Positions 7,911-16,592 of a stretch of 64,000 nucleotides of DNA are shown here, in pieces. Source of the stretch: Glaciecola sp. XM2 (lineage in GTDB: Bacteria; Pseudomonadota; Gammaproteobacteria; Enterobacterales; Alteromonadaceae); NCBI RefSeq assembly GCF_018595715.1, contig NZ_JAHEOJ010000019.1:1-64000 (forward strand). The letters run 5' to 3'. The position numbers and the translations under genes were made by a program. A model generated the notes under the pieces. That model saw only the letters and a program-made list of their open reading frames with translations, was not told where the DNA came from and did not search any database. Positions within the stretch are counted from its first letter, which is position 1. Each line of letters begins with the position of its first letter.

Positions 7911-7939
7911 TTTCGCTTACAATATCAGTAAACTATAAT
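7911..7939 (+). promoter_or_regulatory. Probable sigma70 promoter of moeB-modABC
   Basis: A perfect TATAAT (7934-7939) lies 52 bases before the moeB ATG, with a weak -35 candidate (TTTCGC, 7911-7916) at 17 bp. The same 112-bp gap must also serve the divergent moaE operon. No ModE-like palindrome was recognised. Confidence 0.4.
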
Positions 7940-7991
7940 ACAGTTAAGTATAAGCAGATCACATGCTTACTCTTTATTTTAACATCAACGG

Positions 7992-8759
7992 ATGAACAAA
8001 AAGTCATTGGAAAACGAACTCACACATAAGCAAGCCATGAAGTTTGCTCGTCAAATTATGCTGCCTAACTTTGATATTGATAAGCAATTAAAGTTGCTGT
8101 CGTCGAGCGCATTAATTATTGGTGCGGGAGGCTTAGGATGCGCAGCTGCCCAGTATCTCACCGCCAGTGGCGTAGGTAATATTACGCTGGTAGACGATGA
8201 CAAAATTGAAGTACATAATTTGCCTCGGCAGATATTGTACGCTGAGCAAGATATTGGTTTGTCCAAAGCGCAAACCGCAGCAGATTTACTGGCGCAAAAA
8301 CATCCTGAAAGTCGCGTGATAGCAATATGTGAGCGCTTGCGTGACGAAGCGTTAACAAAGGAAATTGAAAAGCACGACGTTGTATTAGACTGCACAGATA
8401 ATCTTGAAACGAGACAAAGCCTTAATCATAAGTGTTATTCGTCAAAAGTGCCTTTGGTATCAGGTGCGGCTATTCGTATGGAAGGACAACTTTTTTGTGT
8501 TTTGCCCGCTAAAAAAACAGCATGCTATCAATGTTTTAGCCAATTCTTTAATGAGCAGCAGTTGAGTTGCCATGAGGCAGGCGTGATGTCTCCAGTAGTG
8601 GGTGTTATCGGTAACATGCAAGCTTTAGAGGCAATAAAAATCTTGAGTGATTATGGTGATGTGCTCACCAACTCGTTACTTATGTTTGATGCCATGCAAG
8701 CGCAATGGGTGAAGCTAAAAGTGTCGAAGGCTAATGGATGTAAGGTTTGCAATGAATAA
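7992..8759 (+). CDS. moeB: Molybdopterin synthase adenylyltransferase MoeB (ThiF/HesA family)
   Basis: This 255-residue E1-like enzyme has the ATP-binding GAGGLG loop (44-49), the VDDD segment after strand 2 and two CxxC zinc pairs (C178/C181 and C250/C253). It adenylates the C-terminal Gly-Gly of MoaD so that sulfur can be loaded. Length is close to E. coli MoeB (249). ThiF is the main alternative; placement directly before modA and beside other moa genes favours MoeB. The last codons overlap the modA start region. Confidence 0.88.
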   Translation: MNKKSLENELTHKQAMKFARQIMLPNFDIDKQLKLLSSSALIIGAGGLGCAAAQYLTASGVGNITLVDDDKIEVHNLPRQILYAEQDIGLSKAQTAADLLAQKHPESRVIAICERLRDEALTKEIEKHDVVLDCTDNLETRQSLNHKCYSSKVPLVSGAAIRMEGQLFCVLPAKKTACYQCFSQFFNEQQLSCHEAGVMSPVVGVIGNMQALEAIKILSDYGDVLTNSLLMFDAMQAQWVKLKVSKANGCKVCNE

Positions 8760-9579
8760 TTGGCGTTGTGTAATAAGGCTGTGCTCGTGTCTATTGCTGA
8801 TGCTCACCACTGCATTTAGCGCCGATACGCGGCAAATCGCTCAGCACAATAGCGAGCGCCTTACCGTGGCGGTAGCGAGTAATTTTGCGCATGCACTAAA
8901 CGAAATCCTTGGCGCTAGCGAATATTGGTCTGAGCAAAATGTTAGGGTGGTGACCGGCTCATCGGGCGTGCTGTATGCACAAATTACCAAAGGGGCGCCG
9001 TTTCATGTGTTTTTTTCAGCCGACAGTGAGCGCCCTAAATTATTAATGCAAGCAGGGCTGGCTAAACCCCCAGAAGTCTATGCAATAGGGCGTTTAGTAC
9101 TATGGCCTGTAGAAGGTTCATCTGATGCGCTTAATAGTTTATCGGAGCAAGATGCTCGGGCTATGTATATAAAGCAACTAAAAGGTTTAGATGGGAGATT
9201 GGCCATTGCTAACCCGCAATTAGCACCTTTTGGTTATGCTGCAAACGAAGTGTTAGGGGGTAATGAGGATTTAGCATTTCTCGCTAAGCGCTTTGTAAAA
9301 GGAGCCAATGTTAGCCAAGCATTTCAATTTGTAGATTCTGGTAATGCCAGAGCGGGTTTGTTAGCTCAATCACTCTTGATTCAAGCATATCAGTTATTGA
9401 AAGATGATAAATATACGCAGTACTTATTGATTCCTCCATCGGACTATACTCAGATTCAACAGTCCTTGAGTGTCATCAAAAAACCGCTGCTGCATCCCCA
9501 GGCAGAGGCTTTCGCTGAATTTATATTAAGCGACGACGCTCAAAACGTGTTAGTCACATTGGGGTATGCAAGGCCATGA
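8752..9579 (+). CDS. modA: Molybdate ABC transporter periplasmic binding protein ModA
   Basis: The 275-residue protein has a signal peptide (hydrophobic about 8-22, AFSA cleavage). It then shows the ModA pattern: LTVAVASNFAHAL, VTGSSGVLYAQITKGAPFHV and FSADSERPKLL, which line the oxyanion pocket. It captures molybdate in the periplasm. ATG 8752 overlaps the moeB stop (ATGAATAA) and has TAAGG upstream; an in-frame start at 8734 would lengthen the overlap without a better site. Its own stop overlaps the modB ATG, so moeB-modA-modB-modC form one tightly packed unit. Confidence 0.93.
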   Translation: MNNWRCVIRLCSCLLLMLTTAFSADTRQIAQHNSERLTVAVASNFAHALNEILGASEYWSEQNVRVVTGSSGVLYAQITKGAPFHVFFSADSERPKLLMQAGLAKPPEVYAIGRLVLWPVEGSSDALNSLSEQDARAMYIKQLKGLDGRLAIANPQLAPFGYAANEVLGGNEDLAFLAKRFVKGANVSQAFQFVDSGNARAGLLAQSLLIQAYQLLKDDKYTQYLLIPPSDYTQIQQSLSVIKKPLLHPQAEAFAEFILSDDAQNVLVTLGYARP

Positions 9580-10274
9580 TCGAAAGTTTACAAAGCGACT
9601 GGCCTGCCATTGCCTTAACCTTAAAGTTAGCATTTATTACGGTGCTAGTGCTGCTTGTTTTTGGTTTACCGGTTGCTTGGCAATTGGCAAAATATCGAGG
9701 GCGCTTTAAACCCTTTATTGAAGCGCTTATTGCCCTGCCGTTGGTGTTGCCACCTACGGTGCTAGGGTTTTATTTGCTCAGTGCATTTTCTCCTCAATCA
9801 TTCCTTGGCAAATTATGGATTGACGTGGTGGGTGAGCAATTTGTGTTTAGTTTCACAGGTATTCTCGTTGGGTCGATTATCTACTCCATGCCCTTTGTGA
9901 TTCAACCAATGCTCGCTGCGTTTACGCAAATTGCTGGGCACGCGCAGCTAAGTGCCAGTACCTTGGGCATTGGGCGCTTCAAAACCTTTGTATTTATTAT
10001 TTTACCCATGACGCGCGCAAGTTTAGTGAGTGCGGCGACCTTGGGCTTTGCCCATACATTAGGTGAGTTTGGTTTAATCCTGATGATTGGAGGTAACATT
10101 CCTTCAGAAACACAGGTGGTCTCAATTGCTTTGTTTAATCATGTTGAGTCTTTGCAGTATGAGAGCGCTCATGCTCTGTCTTTAGCGTTGCTGATTATTA
10201 GCATGGTGAGCTTGACCTTGTTATATAAGTTCAATCGCTCAGCCTTGCCGCTTGGGATAGGGGCGGGCAAATGA
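9576..10274 (+). CDS. modB: Molybdate ABC transporter permease ModB
   Basis: The 232-residue inner-membrane protein has about five hydrophobic helices and the permease EAA-like loop (STLGIGRFKTFVFIILPMTR, about 128-147) that docks on the ATPase. The PLVLPPTVLGFYLL block near residue 54 is characteristic of ModB/CysT-type permeases. It shares ATGA with modA upstream and again with modC downstream. It forms the molybdate channel of ModABC. Confidence 0.93.
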   Translation: MIESLQSDWPAIALTLKLAFITVLVLLVFGLPVAWQLAKYRGRFKPFIEALIALPLVLPPTVLGFYLLSAFSPQSFLGKLWIDVVGEQFVFSFTGILVGSIIYSMPFVIQPMLAAFTQIAGHAQLSASTLGIGRFKTFVFIILPMTRASLVSAATLGFAHTLGEFGLILMIGGNIPSETQVVSIALFNHVESLQYESAHALSLALLIISMVSLTLLYKFNRSALPLGIGAGK

Positions 10275-11431
10275 AATTTAAACTTTCACACACAATTAAA
10301 CGTTCATCAAAGCAAGAAATACGTTTTGCGCTAGAAGAACAATACGCCATTGATAGTAAAATACTGGGCATATTTGGGCAGTCAGGTACCGGCAAAAGTA
10401 CTTTGCTTAAGGTGTTAGCAGGTTTAATTCCAAGCGCAGATTATAGCCTACAAGTTCATGGGCAAGACTATGAGAATATCCCTGGTGCTAGCAATCCTTG
10501 TGTCTATGTTGGCTCAGATGCCGTGCTGTTTGACCATGTAAGAGTACGTGAAAACTTAACGCTTGTAATCAAACACAGTGCAAGCTCTCAAAAAAGCCAA
10601 ATAGATATGCTGCAGGTTGTTGCGCTTTGCGGCATAGAGCACCTTTTAAACCAGCCAATCTTGGCATTATCGAGCGGCGAAAAGCAGCGCGTCGCTTTTG
10701 CCAGAGCGTTGTTGTGTGGAAAGTCTATTATATTGCTAGATGAGGCGTTTTCGGCACTTGATTGGTCGGCGCGTTTGTATTTTATCGGCCTGTTGAGCAA
10801 GCTTAAGGCAGATTACTCCTTTGGTTTTGTGCTTGTCAGTCATTCTCTCAAAGAGCTTGCGCTCACTTGCGATCACATCTGGGTGCTACAAGAAGGCAAG
10901 TTTGTTTTGCAGTCGGTATTAGACGATGCTCTCGATAAAGTATTAATTAGCAGTACCCAAAGAGGCGATAAGGCTGAAGGTAGACAAGAGAACTTGCCAA
11001 TCAACGGTCAAACCTTATTTAGTGTGCTCAACTTAAAGTACCGTGGAGTAGACCCATTAGACGAGCAGCTAGAGATATGGGAGCTGCCTGGCGATGGTAA
11101 GCATGCTGCACAACAGGTGATAAAGAGAAATCAGAGTAGGGACGCTTCATCAATATCGCTGACACATGATGTCATTGCCCATGTCATTGATGCTGACAAA
11201 ATTAGTTTGACCCATGAACAGCATCTTGCCTCAAGCATGTTAAACCGTGTTTTGGTAATCGTTACAAGCATTGATGAGGCCGATAGTTATCGAGCGGATT
11301 ATCCAAAAGGGGTTGTTGTCACAATGAGTGCCAACGGACAGGTAATGCGCTCTTTAATATCAAAGCGCTCATACACAACCATGCAAATCAAGGTCGGCGA
11401 TTCACTGTTTGCGATATTTAAAGCATTGTAA
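10271..11431 (+). CDS. modC: Molybdate ABC transporter ATPase ModC
   Basis: The 386-residue ATPase has Walker A GQSGTGKST (about 36-44), signature LSSGEKQRVAF, Walker B IILLDEAFSALD and the H-loop LVSHS. A C-terminal extension of about 120 residues follows, corresponding to the TOBE/Mop regulatory domain of ModC (VIAHVIDADKISLTHE). It is about 35 residues longer than E. coli ModC because of a linker around 240-290. It couples ATP hydrolysis to molybdate uptake. It closes the moeB-modABC unit; a 341-bp non-coding region with the Moco riboswitch follows. Confidence 0.92.
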   Translation: MKFKLSHTIKRSSKQEIRFALEEQYAIDSKILGIFGQSGTGKSTLLKVLAGLIPSADYSLQVHGQDYENIPGASNPCVYVGSDAVLFDHVRVRENLTLVIKHSASSQKSQIDMLQVVALCGIEHLLNQPILALSSGEKQRVAFARALLCGKSIILLDEAFSALDWSARLYFIGLLSKLKADYSFGFVLVSHSLKELALTCDHIWVLQEGKFVLQSVLDDALDKVLISSTQRGDKAEGRQENLPINGQTLFSVLNLKYRGVDPLDEQLEIWELPGDGKHAAQQVIKRNQSRDASSISLTHDVIAHVIDADKISLTHEQHLASSMLNRVLVIVTSIDEADSYRADYPKGVVVTMSANGQVMRSLISKRSYTTMQIKVGDSLFAIFKAL

Positions 11432-11565
11432 TACGCATACGTTTGTGTATTACTTATGTGGCACCAAATTTTTGAACTTTGAGCAAACTAATTGGGATAC
11501 AAGATACGTGATTACTATTATGCTCATAAGAACACGAACAAGTAGTACATTAAAATAGTATTAAT

Positions 11566-11592
11566 TTGATGACAAAAAACCTAGGGTATAAC
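11566..11592 (+). promoter_or_regulatory. Possible promoter of the moaABCD operon
   Basis: TTGATG (11566-11571) and TATAAC (11587-11592) are spaced by 15 bp, shorter than ideal. They lie about 30 bp before the riboswitch. TTGAT is also an FNR half-site, but no matching second half is present. Nothing else stands out in 11432-11565. Confidence 0.3.
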
Positions 11593-11621
11593 TGTATTCA
11601 ATAGGAAATAATAAACCATAA

Positions 11622-11770
11622 AGACTCGAGCCTTTGAATCTAAAGTGACACAAAAAAGCGTGTCGCCATGATTTTTAGGCCGCTACTTAGCGTAGCCAGG
11701 GGTAAGCGAGAAATTACTTACCCTCCCGTGGAGCGTTTTGCTCAATAATTGTATTTTGGAAAGGGTCAAC
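11622..11770 (+). promoter_or_regulatory. Moco riboswitch (moco RNA motif) in the moaA leader
   Basis: The leader closely resembles the E. coli moaA Moco leader. It has ACTCGAGCCT at the 5' end, a hairpin GTGACAC...GTGTCGC (11645-11664), then GCCAGGGGTAAG...AGAAAT...CTTACCCTCCCGT and finally TTTGGAAAGGG at the ribosome site. The central stem GGGTAAG/CTTACCC pairs 11700-11706 with 11717-11723, and the CTCCCGT block follows at once, as in E. coli. In E. coli this RNA senses the molybdenum cofactor and lowers moaA translation. The match is from memory of that leader rather than from a covariance search. Confidence 0.85.
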
Positions 11771-11772
11771 AC

Positions 11773-12744
11773 ATGTTACAAGACAACTTCGGCAGGCAAT
11801 TTCATTACTTGCGCCTGTCCATCACAGAAATGTGCAATTTTAGGTGTAATTATTGTCTGCCAAATGGCAACGAATGCGACACTTCAAAAGACAATATGAC
11901 GATAGATGAAATACGCACGCTGGTGAGCGCATTTGCGCGTTTAGGGACAAGTAAAATCCGCATTACCGGTGGTGAGCCGAGCTTACGTAAAGACCTCATC
12001 GAAATCATTTCCATTTGTAAAAGCACGCCGGGCATCGAGAAAGTCGCGATGACCACAAACGCTTTTCGCCTTAAGAAAGACGTGCAAAAATATAAAGATG
12101 CGGGCCTCGATGCGCTCAACGTGAGTGCCGATAGTCTTGACCCTAGAATGTTTGCAGCTATCACAGGTAAGGATAAATTACTTGATATACTCGCCGGGGT
12201 CGATGCGGCGGTAGAGGCGGGTATCAAGCATATAAAATTTAACTCAGTGATTTTAAAGCAACATAACTTTGGCGGCATTGAGCAGTTTTTAGAATATCTG
12301 AAAACCCACCCAGTAACGTGGCGTTTTATTGAGCTTATGCAGACAGGCGATAACGCCCAGTTCTTTGCAAAAAATCACGTGCAGGGCGAGACGATTAAGC
12401 AAGATTTGCTGGCAAAGGGCTGGCAGCGCGTGGTTCGCGAAAAGCATGCTGGCCCGGCGCAAGAATTTAGTCACCCTGATTATTTGGGTAATCTTGGTTT
12501 GATCATGCCGTATTCAAAAGATTTTTGTAGCACCTGTAATCGCCTTCGCGTCTCAAGCTCGGGTAAATTGCATTTATGTTTGTTCTCTGAAGTGGGCCTT
12601 AATATTCGTGATACGCTCACCGCTGGCGATGTGGACGCCACCTGCGATGCATTACGTGGCCACTTAACGCTTAAAACAGCAAGTCATGAACTACAAAAAG
12701 GCTTTACCGGCGCAACGAAACAATTAGCAATGTTGGGTGGATAA
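11773..12744 (+). CDS. moaA: GTP 3',8-cyclase MoaA (radical SAM)
   Basis: The 323-residue enzyme makes the first step of Moco synthesis, converting GTP to 3',8-cyclo-GTP. The radical-SAM cluster is C21, C25 and C28 (CNFRCNYC). The second 4Fe-4S site is in FCSTCNRLRVSSSGKLHLC, and the protein ends in the expected Gly-Gly. The ATG at 11773 follows GGAAAGG by about 8 bases and lies directly after the riboswitch; an in-frame TTG at 11749 would fall inside the riboswitch. It leads moaA-moaB-moaC-moaD. Confidence 0.96.
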   Translation: MLQDNFGRQFHYLRLSITEMCNFRCNYCLPNGNECDTSKDNMTIDEIRTLVSAFARLGTSKIRITGGEPSLRKDLIEIISICKSTPGIEKVAMTTNAFRLKKDVQKYKDAGLDALNVSADSLDPRMFAAITGKDKLLDILAGVDAAVEAGIKHIKFNSVILKQHNFGGIEQFLEYLKTHPVTWRFIELMQTGDNAQFFAKNHVQGETIKQDLLAKGWQRVVREKHAGPAQEFSHPDYLGNLGLIMPYSKDFCSTCNRLRVSSSGKLHLCLFSEVGLNIRDTLTAGDVDATCDALRGHLTLKTASHELQKGFTGATKQLAMLGG

Positions 12745-12819
12745 GCGCCCAATACCATCTAATCTTAAATACCTAATCTTTAATAACAATCAATGCATTT
12801 GCAGTAAAGGAGACAATGC

Positions 12820-13326
12820 ATGAGTAAAGGTGGAAGACCATTTGAAGCAGTAAACCTTGCGGTATTAACCATTTCAGATACGCGCACCACAGAAAATGAT
12901 ACATCCGGTGATTACCTTGCAGAGCAAGCCAGTGCTGCGGGGCATAAGGTGTTGGCGCGAGATATTATTATCGATGACATTTACAAAATAAGAGCAAAAG
13001 TGTCTGCATTGATTGCAGATGAGAGTGTTCAAGCCATCTTGATCACTGGCGGCACAGGCTTTACGCAAAGAGATTCAACCCCAGAAGCCCTAACGCCTCT
13101 ATTTGATAAGCAAATTGAAGGCTTTGGTGAGCTGTTTCGCTACATTTCATATAAAGAAATTGGTACATCCACCGTGCAGTCTAGGGCGATTGCTGGGATG
13201 GCAAATAAAACCATTATCTTTTGTATGCCAGGGTCAACAGGTGCATGCAAAACGGCATGGGAAGGTATTTTAAAAGAGCAGTTAGACTCTACCCACAAGC
13301 CTTGCAATTTTGCGCCTCACATTTGA
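12820..13326 (+). CDS. moaB: Molybdenum cofactor biosynthesis protein MoaB (MogA-like fold)
   Basis: The 168-residue MoaB/MogA family protein has LAVLTISDTRT at the N-terminus and the MPT-binding signature ILITGGTGFTQRDSTPEAL (about 71-89). It ends with CNFAPHI, as in E. coli MoaB. MogA-type homologues adenylate molybdopterin before metal insertion; E. coli MoaB itself is dispensable. No separate mogA is in the window, so this protein might do that step here (inference). GGAGACA lies just before the ATG. Confidence 0.93.
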   Translation: MSKGGRPFEAVNLAVLTISDTRTTENDTSGDYLAEQASAAGHKVLARDIIIDDIYKIRAKVSALIADESVQAILITGGTGFTQRDSTPEALTPLFDKQIEGFGELFRYISYKEIGTSTVQSRAIAGMANKTIIFCMPGSTGACKTAWEGILKEQLDSTHKPCNFAPHI

Positions 13327-13395
13327 CTATCATCTTTTTAATTGCGGCCCATTCTCAATAATCGGCATAGCATAGGCATGAAATAGGACAGTGCA

Positions 13396-13884
13396 TTGAC
13401 AGACAATACCCTCACCCACATCGACCAAAGCGGAAACGCGAATATGGTCGATGTCAGCGAAAAGCAAGCAACGACTCGTATTGCGGTAGCTACTGCTGCG
13501 GTACTCATGCAAAAAGAGACCTTGGCGCTTATCAAAAGCAATGATTTGAAAAAGGGCGATGTATTGGCTACTGCGCGTATCGCGGGTATTCAAGGTGCGA
13601 AACAGTGCTCAACGCTTATTCCGCTATGTCACCCGCTCATGATTTCTAAAGTGGGGGTCGACTTTGAGTATGATGAGGTCAATTCGAGCATTTACATTCG
13701 CTGTGAGTGTAAATTAGTGGGCAAAACAGGCGTTGAAATGGAGGCGCTTACTGGCGTTTCGATTGCCGCATTAACTATCTATGATATGTGCAAAGCGGTG
13801 GACCCTGGGATGGTCATTAGCGATATAAAGGTTGAGCAAAAACAAGGTGGTAAAACCGGTTTGTGGGAGAGAGAGAAAGCATGA
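13396..13884 (+). CDS. moaC: Cyclic pyranopterin monophosphate synthase MoaC
   Basis: The 162-residue enzyme acts after MoaA to form cPMP. Conserved MoaC blocks are [18 protein letters not shown], the CHPL motif (LIPLCHPLM) and [25 protein letters not shown]. The start is a TTG at 13396, preceded by TAGGA at 7 bases and giving the N-terminus [10 protein letters not shown], which aligns with E. coli MoaC; no ATG is placed well enough. The stop overlaps the moaD start. Confidence 0.95.
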   Translation: MTDNTLTHIDQSGNANMVDVSEKQATTRIAVATAAVLMQKETLALIKSNDLKKGDVLATARIAGIQGAKQCSTLIPLCHPLMISKVGVDFEYDEVNSSIYIRCECKLVGKTGVEMEALTGVSIAALTIYDMCKAVDPGMVISDIKVEQKQGGKTGLWEREKA

Positions 13885-14126
13885 TCCGTATTAAGTTTTT
13901 TGCCTATCTTCGCGAGACCTTAGGGGTAAGTGAAATGGAGCTTGACGGCCAAGATGGGCAAACTATCGCTGCTATTAAACAAGCCCTCGTTGAAAAGGGC
14001 TCGCCGTGGGATATGCTTGATGAGCAAGATGTATTGTTTGCCTTAAACCAAGCCATCTGCGGTGATGATGCCATTGTCAATAGCGGCGATGAACTGGCCT
14101 TTTTCCCGCCCGTAACAGGTGGTTAA
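13881..14126 (+). CDS. moaD: Molybdopterin synthase sulfur carrier subunit MoaD
   Basis: The 81-residue ubiquitin-like protein ends in PPVTGG; the C-terminal Gly-Gly is adenylated by MoeB and thiocarboxylated. Length equals E. coli MoaD. ATG 13881 overlaps the moaC stop (ATGA) and is preceded by GGAGAGAGAG inside moaC. Its stop codon directly abuts the stop of moeA, which comes from the other strand. It works with MoaE, encoded 6 kb away in the minus-strand operon. Confidence 0.95.
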   Translation: MIRIKFFAYLRETLGVSEMELDGQDGQTIAAIKQALVEKGSPWDMLDEQDVLFALNQAICGDDAIVNSGDELAFFPPVTGG

Positions 14127-15362
14127 TTAAGTCAGTGTATGGTCATACAATTGCACCTTGACCGTTTCACCTGCTTGAACCCGTCCTCGCTCTCTTTCTA
14201 ACACGATATAGCAATTGCTGTTGGCAAAGCTTGAGAATATCCCAGAGCCTTGAGGCCCAGTTGATGCCACGCATAGCTGGCCTTGTTCATTAACAAAGCA
14301 TCTGCCACGTTGATAGTCTACTCGACCCGGTTGTTTTCTCAGCATTTCGGTGGCGACTGCATCAAATGTATGAGGTAGGCTGAGTGTTTCGCCCGACATG
14401 GTTTTAAGTGCATCAGTGGCAATTTGATTAAAGGTCACAAAGGCGGACACGGGATTGCCCGGCAAACCAAAGAAGATGCTGTTAGGTAGGCGCCCAAATG
14501 CGAGGGGTTTACCCGGTTTTATGGCAATCTTCCAAAAATCGATTTTCCCAATTTCTGCCAAGATATCTTTGATAAAGTCGGCTTCACCCACCGACACGCC
14601 GCCTGACGTGATCACGCAATCTGCGCTTTGGTCGGCTTGTTGCATAATATTTCGAATCGTATCTTTATCGTCGGGTACAATACCAAAATCGACGACTTCA
14701 CAATTAAGCTTGGTGAGAAGTGCAATAATAGAAGGGCGATTGCCGTCATAAATTTTATGGGTTTGATAGGTGTCCCCCGCGCGCATCAATTCATCTCCGG
14801 TGGAGAATATGGCCACTTTCAATCTGCGATAAACCGTCACTTGTGCGCAGCCCAATGTAGATAGCAAACCGATATCGGCTGCATTAAGCCTTTTGCCTGT
14901 AGCGCCCACCAAGCTATCTTTTTTTATACTCTCGCCAGCTAGGCGAACGTCATTGCCTATATCAGGCACTTTGATAAAAGAAATGTTGTCACCGTCAACG
15001 ATGGCATTCTCTTGCATCATGACCGTATCCGCGCCATCAGGCATAGCTGCGCCTGTCATAATACGAACGCATTCACCGGGCAATAAGGGCTTTTCATAAG
15101 AGCGCCCAGCAAAGCTTTTACCCACTAAAGTCAGCGTCTCTAACTCCACCAAGTCTTGATGTCTAAACGCATATCCGTCCATGGCAGAGTTATTAAACCC
15201 TGGCACATTAATATTTGAACACACATCTTGTGCTAGCATGCGATCTAGGCTTTGTTCCAAAGGGATGGTTTCGGTCTCGCTGACGCGTTGCACGAGTGCT
15301 AGAATATTGGCTTTGGCGTCTTCGATTGCCATCAGACCAGGGCGGTCACAAGAAGCGGTCAT
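14127..15362 (-). CDS. moeA: Molybdopterin molybdenumtransferase MoeA
   Basis: The 411-residue MoeA ligates molybdate to adenylated molybdopterin, releasing active Moco. Visible family blocks are NNSAMDGYAFRH (about 58-69), IMTGAAMPDGADTVMMQE (about 100-117), TSGGVSVGEADF (about 252-263) and GLPGNPVSAFV (about 297-307). The C-terminal domain follows. AGGA precedes the ATG. It is convergent with moaD with no bases between the two stops, so the tails of both transcripts must overlap. Confidence 0.95.
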   Translation of the reverse strand: MTASCDRPGLMAIEDAKANILALVQRVSETETIPLEQSLDRMLAQDVCSNINVPGFNNSAMDGYAFRHQDLVELETLTLVGKSFAGRSYEKPLLPGECVRIMTGAAMPDGADTVMMQENAIVDGDNISFIKVPDIGNDVRLAGESIKKDSLVGATGKRLNAADIGLLSTLGCAQVTVYRRLKVAIFSTGDELMRAGDTYQTHKIYDGNRPSIIALLTKLNCEVVDFGIVPDDKDTIRNIMQQADQSADCVITSGGVSVGEADFIKDILAEIGKIDFWKIAIKPGKPLAFGRLPNSIFFGLPGNPVSAFVTFNQIATDALKTMSGETLSLPHTFDAVATEMLRKQPGRVDYQRGRCFVNEQGQLCVASTGPQGSGIFSSFANSNCYIVLERERGRVQAGETVKVQLYDHTLT

Positions 15363-15553
15363 GCTTACATCCTGTATTGATTTAAAAAAGTGACAAAACT
15401 TTAGTGCGAATAATGCCTTAATGCAACTAAAGCAGGGCAGCGGTGTCTTTTTGAATGAAAGTGTAACGCTTCAAAAAACCTTGTGATACTATTTGTGTAA
15501 TTGAGACGTATTATCAATTAGAAGCGCGTATTTTTAGATATTTGGAGGTTGTT

Positions 15554-16564
15554 ATTAAAAAGTTCATCTTCGCTAGCATACTAGCGTCTTTACTCATTCC
15601 AAGCGTTGTTGCCCAAGAAGTCAATGTGTACTCAGGTCGACAAGAAGCCCTAATCAAGCCTTTATTAGACAAGTTTAGTGAGCGTACCGGCATTGAAGTT
15701 AATTTAGTAACAGGTGGCTCTGACGCCTTAATCAGTCGCCTGCAGTCTGAGGGTGACTTATCACCGGCCGACATTATTATCATGGCCGACGCAGGTCGCT
15801 TGGTGCGTGCTGAGCAGTTGGGCTTAACTCAAGCAGTTACCGATGAAGCACTTATCCAAACCGTGCCAGAAGCATTTAAAGCCGACAATAATCACTGGAT
15901 TGCGCTGACAAAACGCGCCCGTCCAATTATGTATCGCAAAGGCGATGTATCGCCCGACGCAATTAGCACCCTAGCAGAGCTAGGCACCGACGCATGGAAA
16001 AACGAAGTGTGTATCCGTTCTTCTAGTAACATATATAATCAGTCTATGACGGCATCCCTCATCTTATTGCAAGGTGAAGAGGCAACTTTGGCATGGTCAA
16101 AGGCATTGGTAGGTAACTTCGCGCGTTCGCCAAAAGGCGGTGACAGAGACCAAATCAAAGCGGTTGTGGCTGGCGAGTGCAAGCTTGCGGTAGCAAACAC
16201 TTATTATCTTGGTGGCATGCTCACATCTGCAGACGAAGAAACTCGCGCGATTGCTGAGCAGGTAGGGGTTATCTGGCCAGATCAAGACACTACCGGGACG
16301 CATATTAATATTTCGGGTGCGGCGATTACAAAGTATGCGCAAAACACTGACGAAGCACAGGCGTTATTAGCGTTTATGTTAGAAGCTGATTCACAGCAAT
16401 GGTATGCACAAGTTAATCATGAATATCCATTGCTAGACGGTGTTGAGTGGAGCAAAGAGTTGCAGTCGTTTGGCACCTTCAAAGCGCAAGACGTAGATTT
16501 TGAAAAGATGGGCGCAATGAACGGTGAAGCCCTTCGCTTAATGGATAAGGCGGGTTGGCGCTAA
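15554..16564 (+). CDS. fbpA: Periplasmic Fe(III)-binding protein of an ABC importer (FbpA/FutA-like)
   Basis: The 336-residue protein has a signal peptide (MKKFIFASILASLLIPSVVAQ). It then shows the FutA/FbpA pattern VNVYSGRQEALIKPLL, the DIIIMADAGRL block and the paired tyrosines in NTYYLGGM that ligate iron. The start is unusual: GGAGG (15544-15548) points to AUU at 15554, and no ATG or GTG exists at the right place. The only upstream in-frame alternative is a TTG at 15542 that overlaps the Shine-Dalgarno itself. It is followed by its permease and ATPase. Fur control would be expected, but I did not see a convincing Fur box. Confidence 0.88.
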   Translation: MKKFIFASILASLLIPSVVAQEVNVYSGRQEALIKPLLDKFSERTGIEVNLVTGGSDALISRLQSEGDLSPADIIIMADAGRLVRAEQLGLTQAVTDEALIQTVPEAFKADNNHWIALTKRARPIMYRKGDVSPDAISTLAELGTDAWKNEVCIRSSSNIYNQSMTASLILLQGEEATLAWSKALVGNFARSPKGGDRDQIKAVVAGECKLAVANTYYLGGMLTSADEETRAIAEQVGVIWPDQDTTGTHINISGAAITKYAQNTDEAQALLAFMLEADSQQWYAQVNHEYPLLDGVEWSKELQSFGTFKAQDVDFEKMGAMNGEALRLMDKAGWR

Positions 16565-16592
16565 GCATTTTTACTTCAATACGTTTGTCGCA

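Noticed and set aside
15363-15541. Possible Fur box upstream of the iron importer.
   Set aside because: Only scattered AATAATG/TTATCA fragments are present; none forms a convincing 19-bp palindrome.
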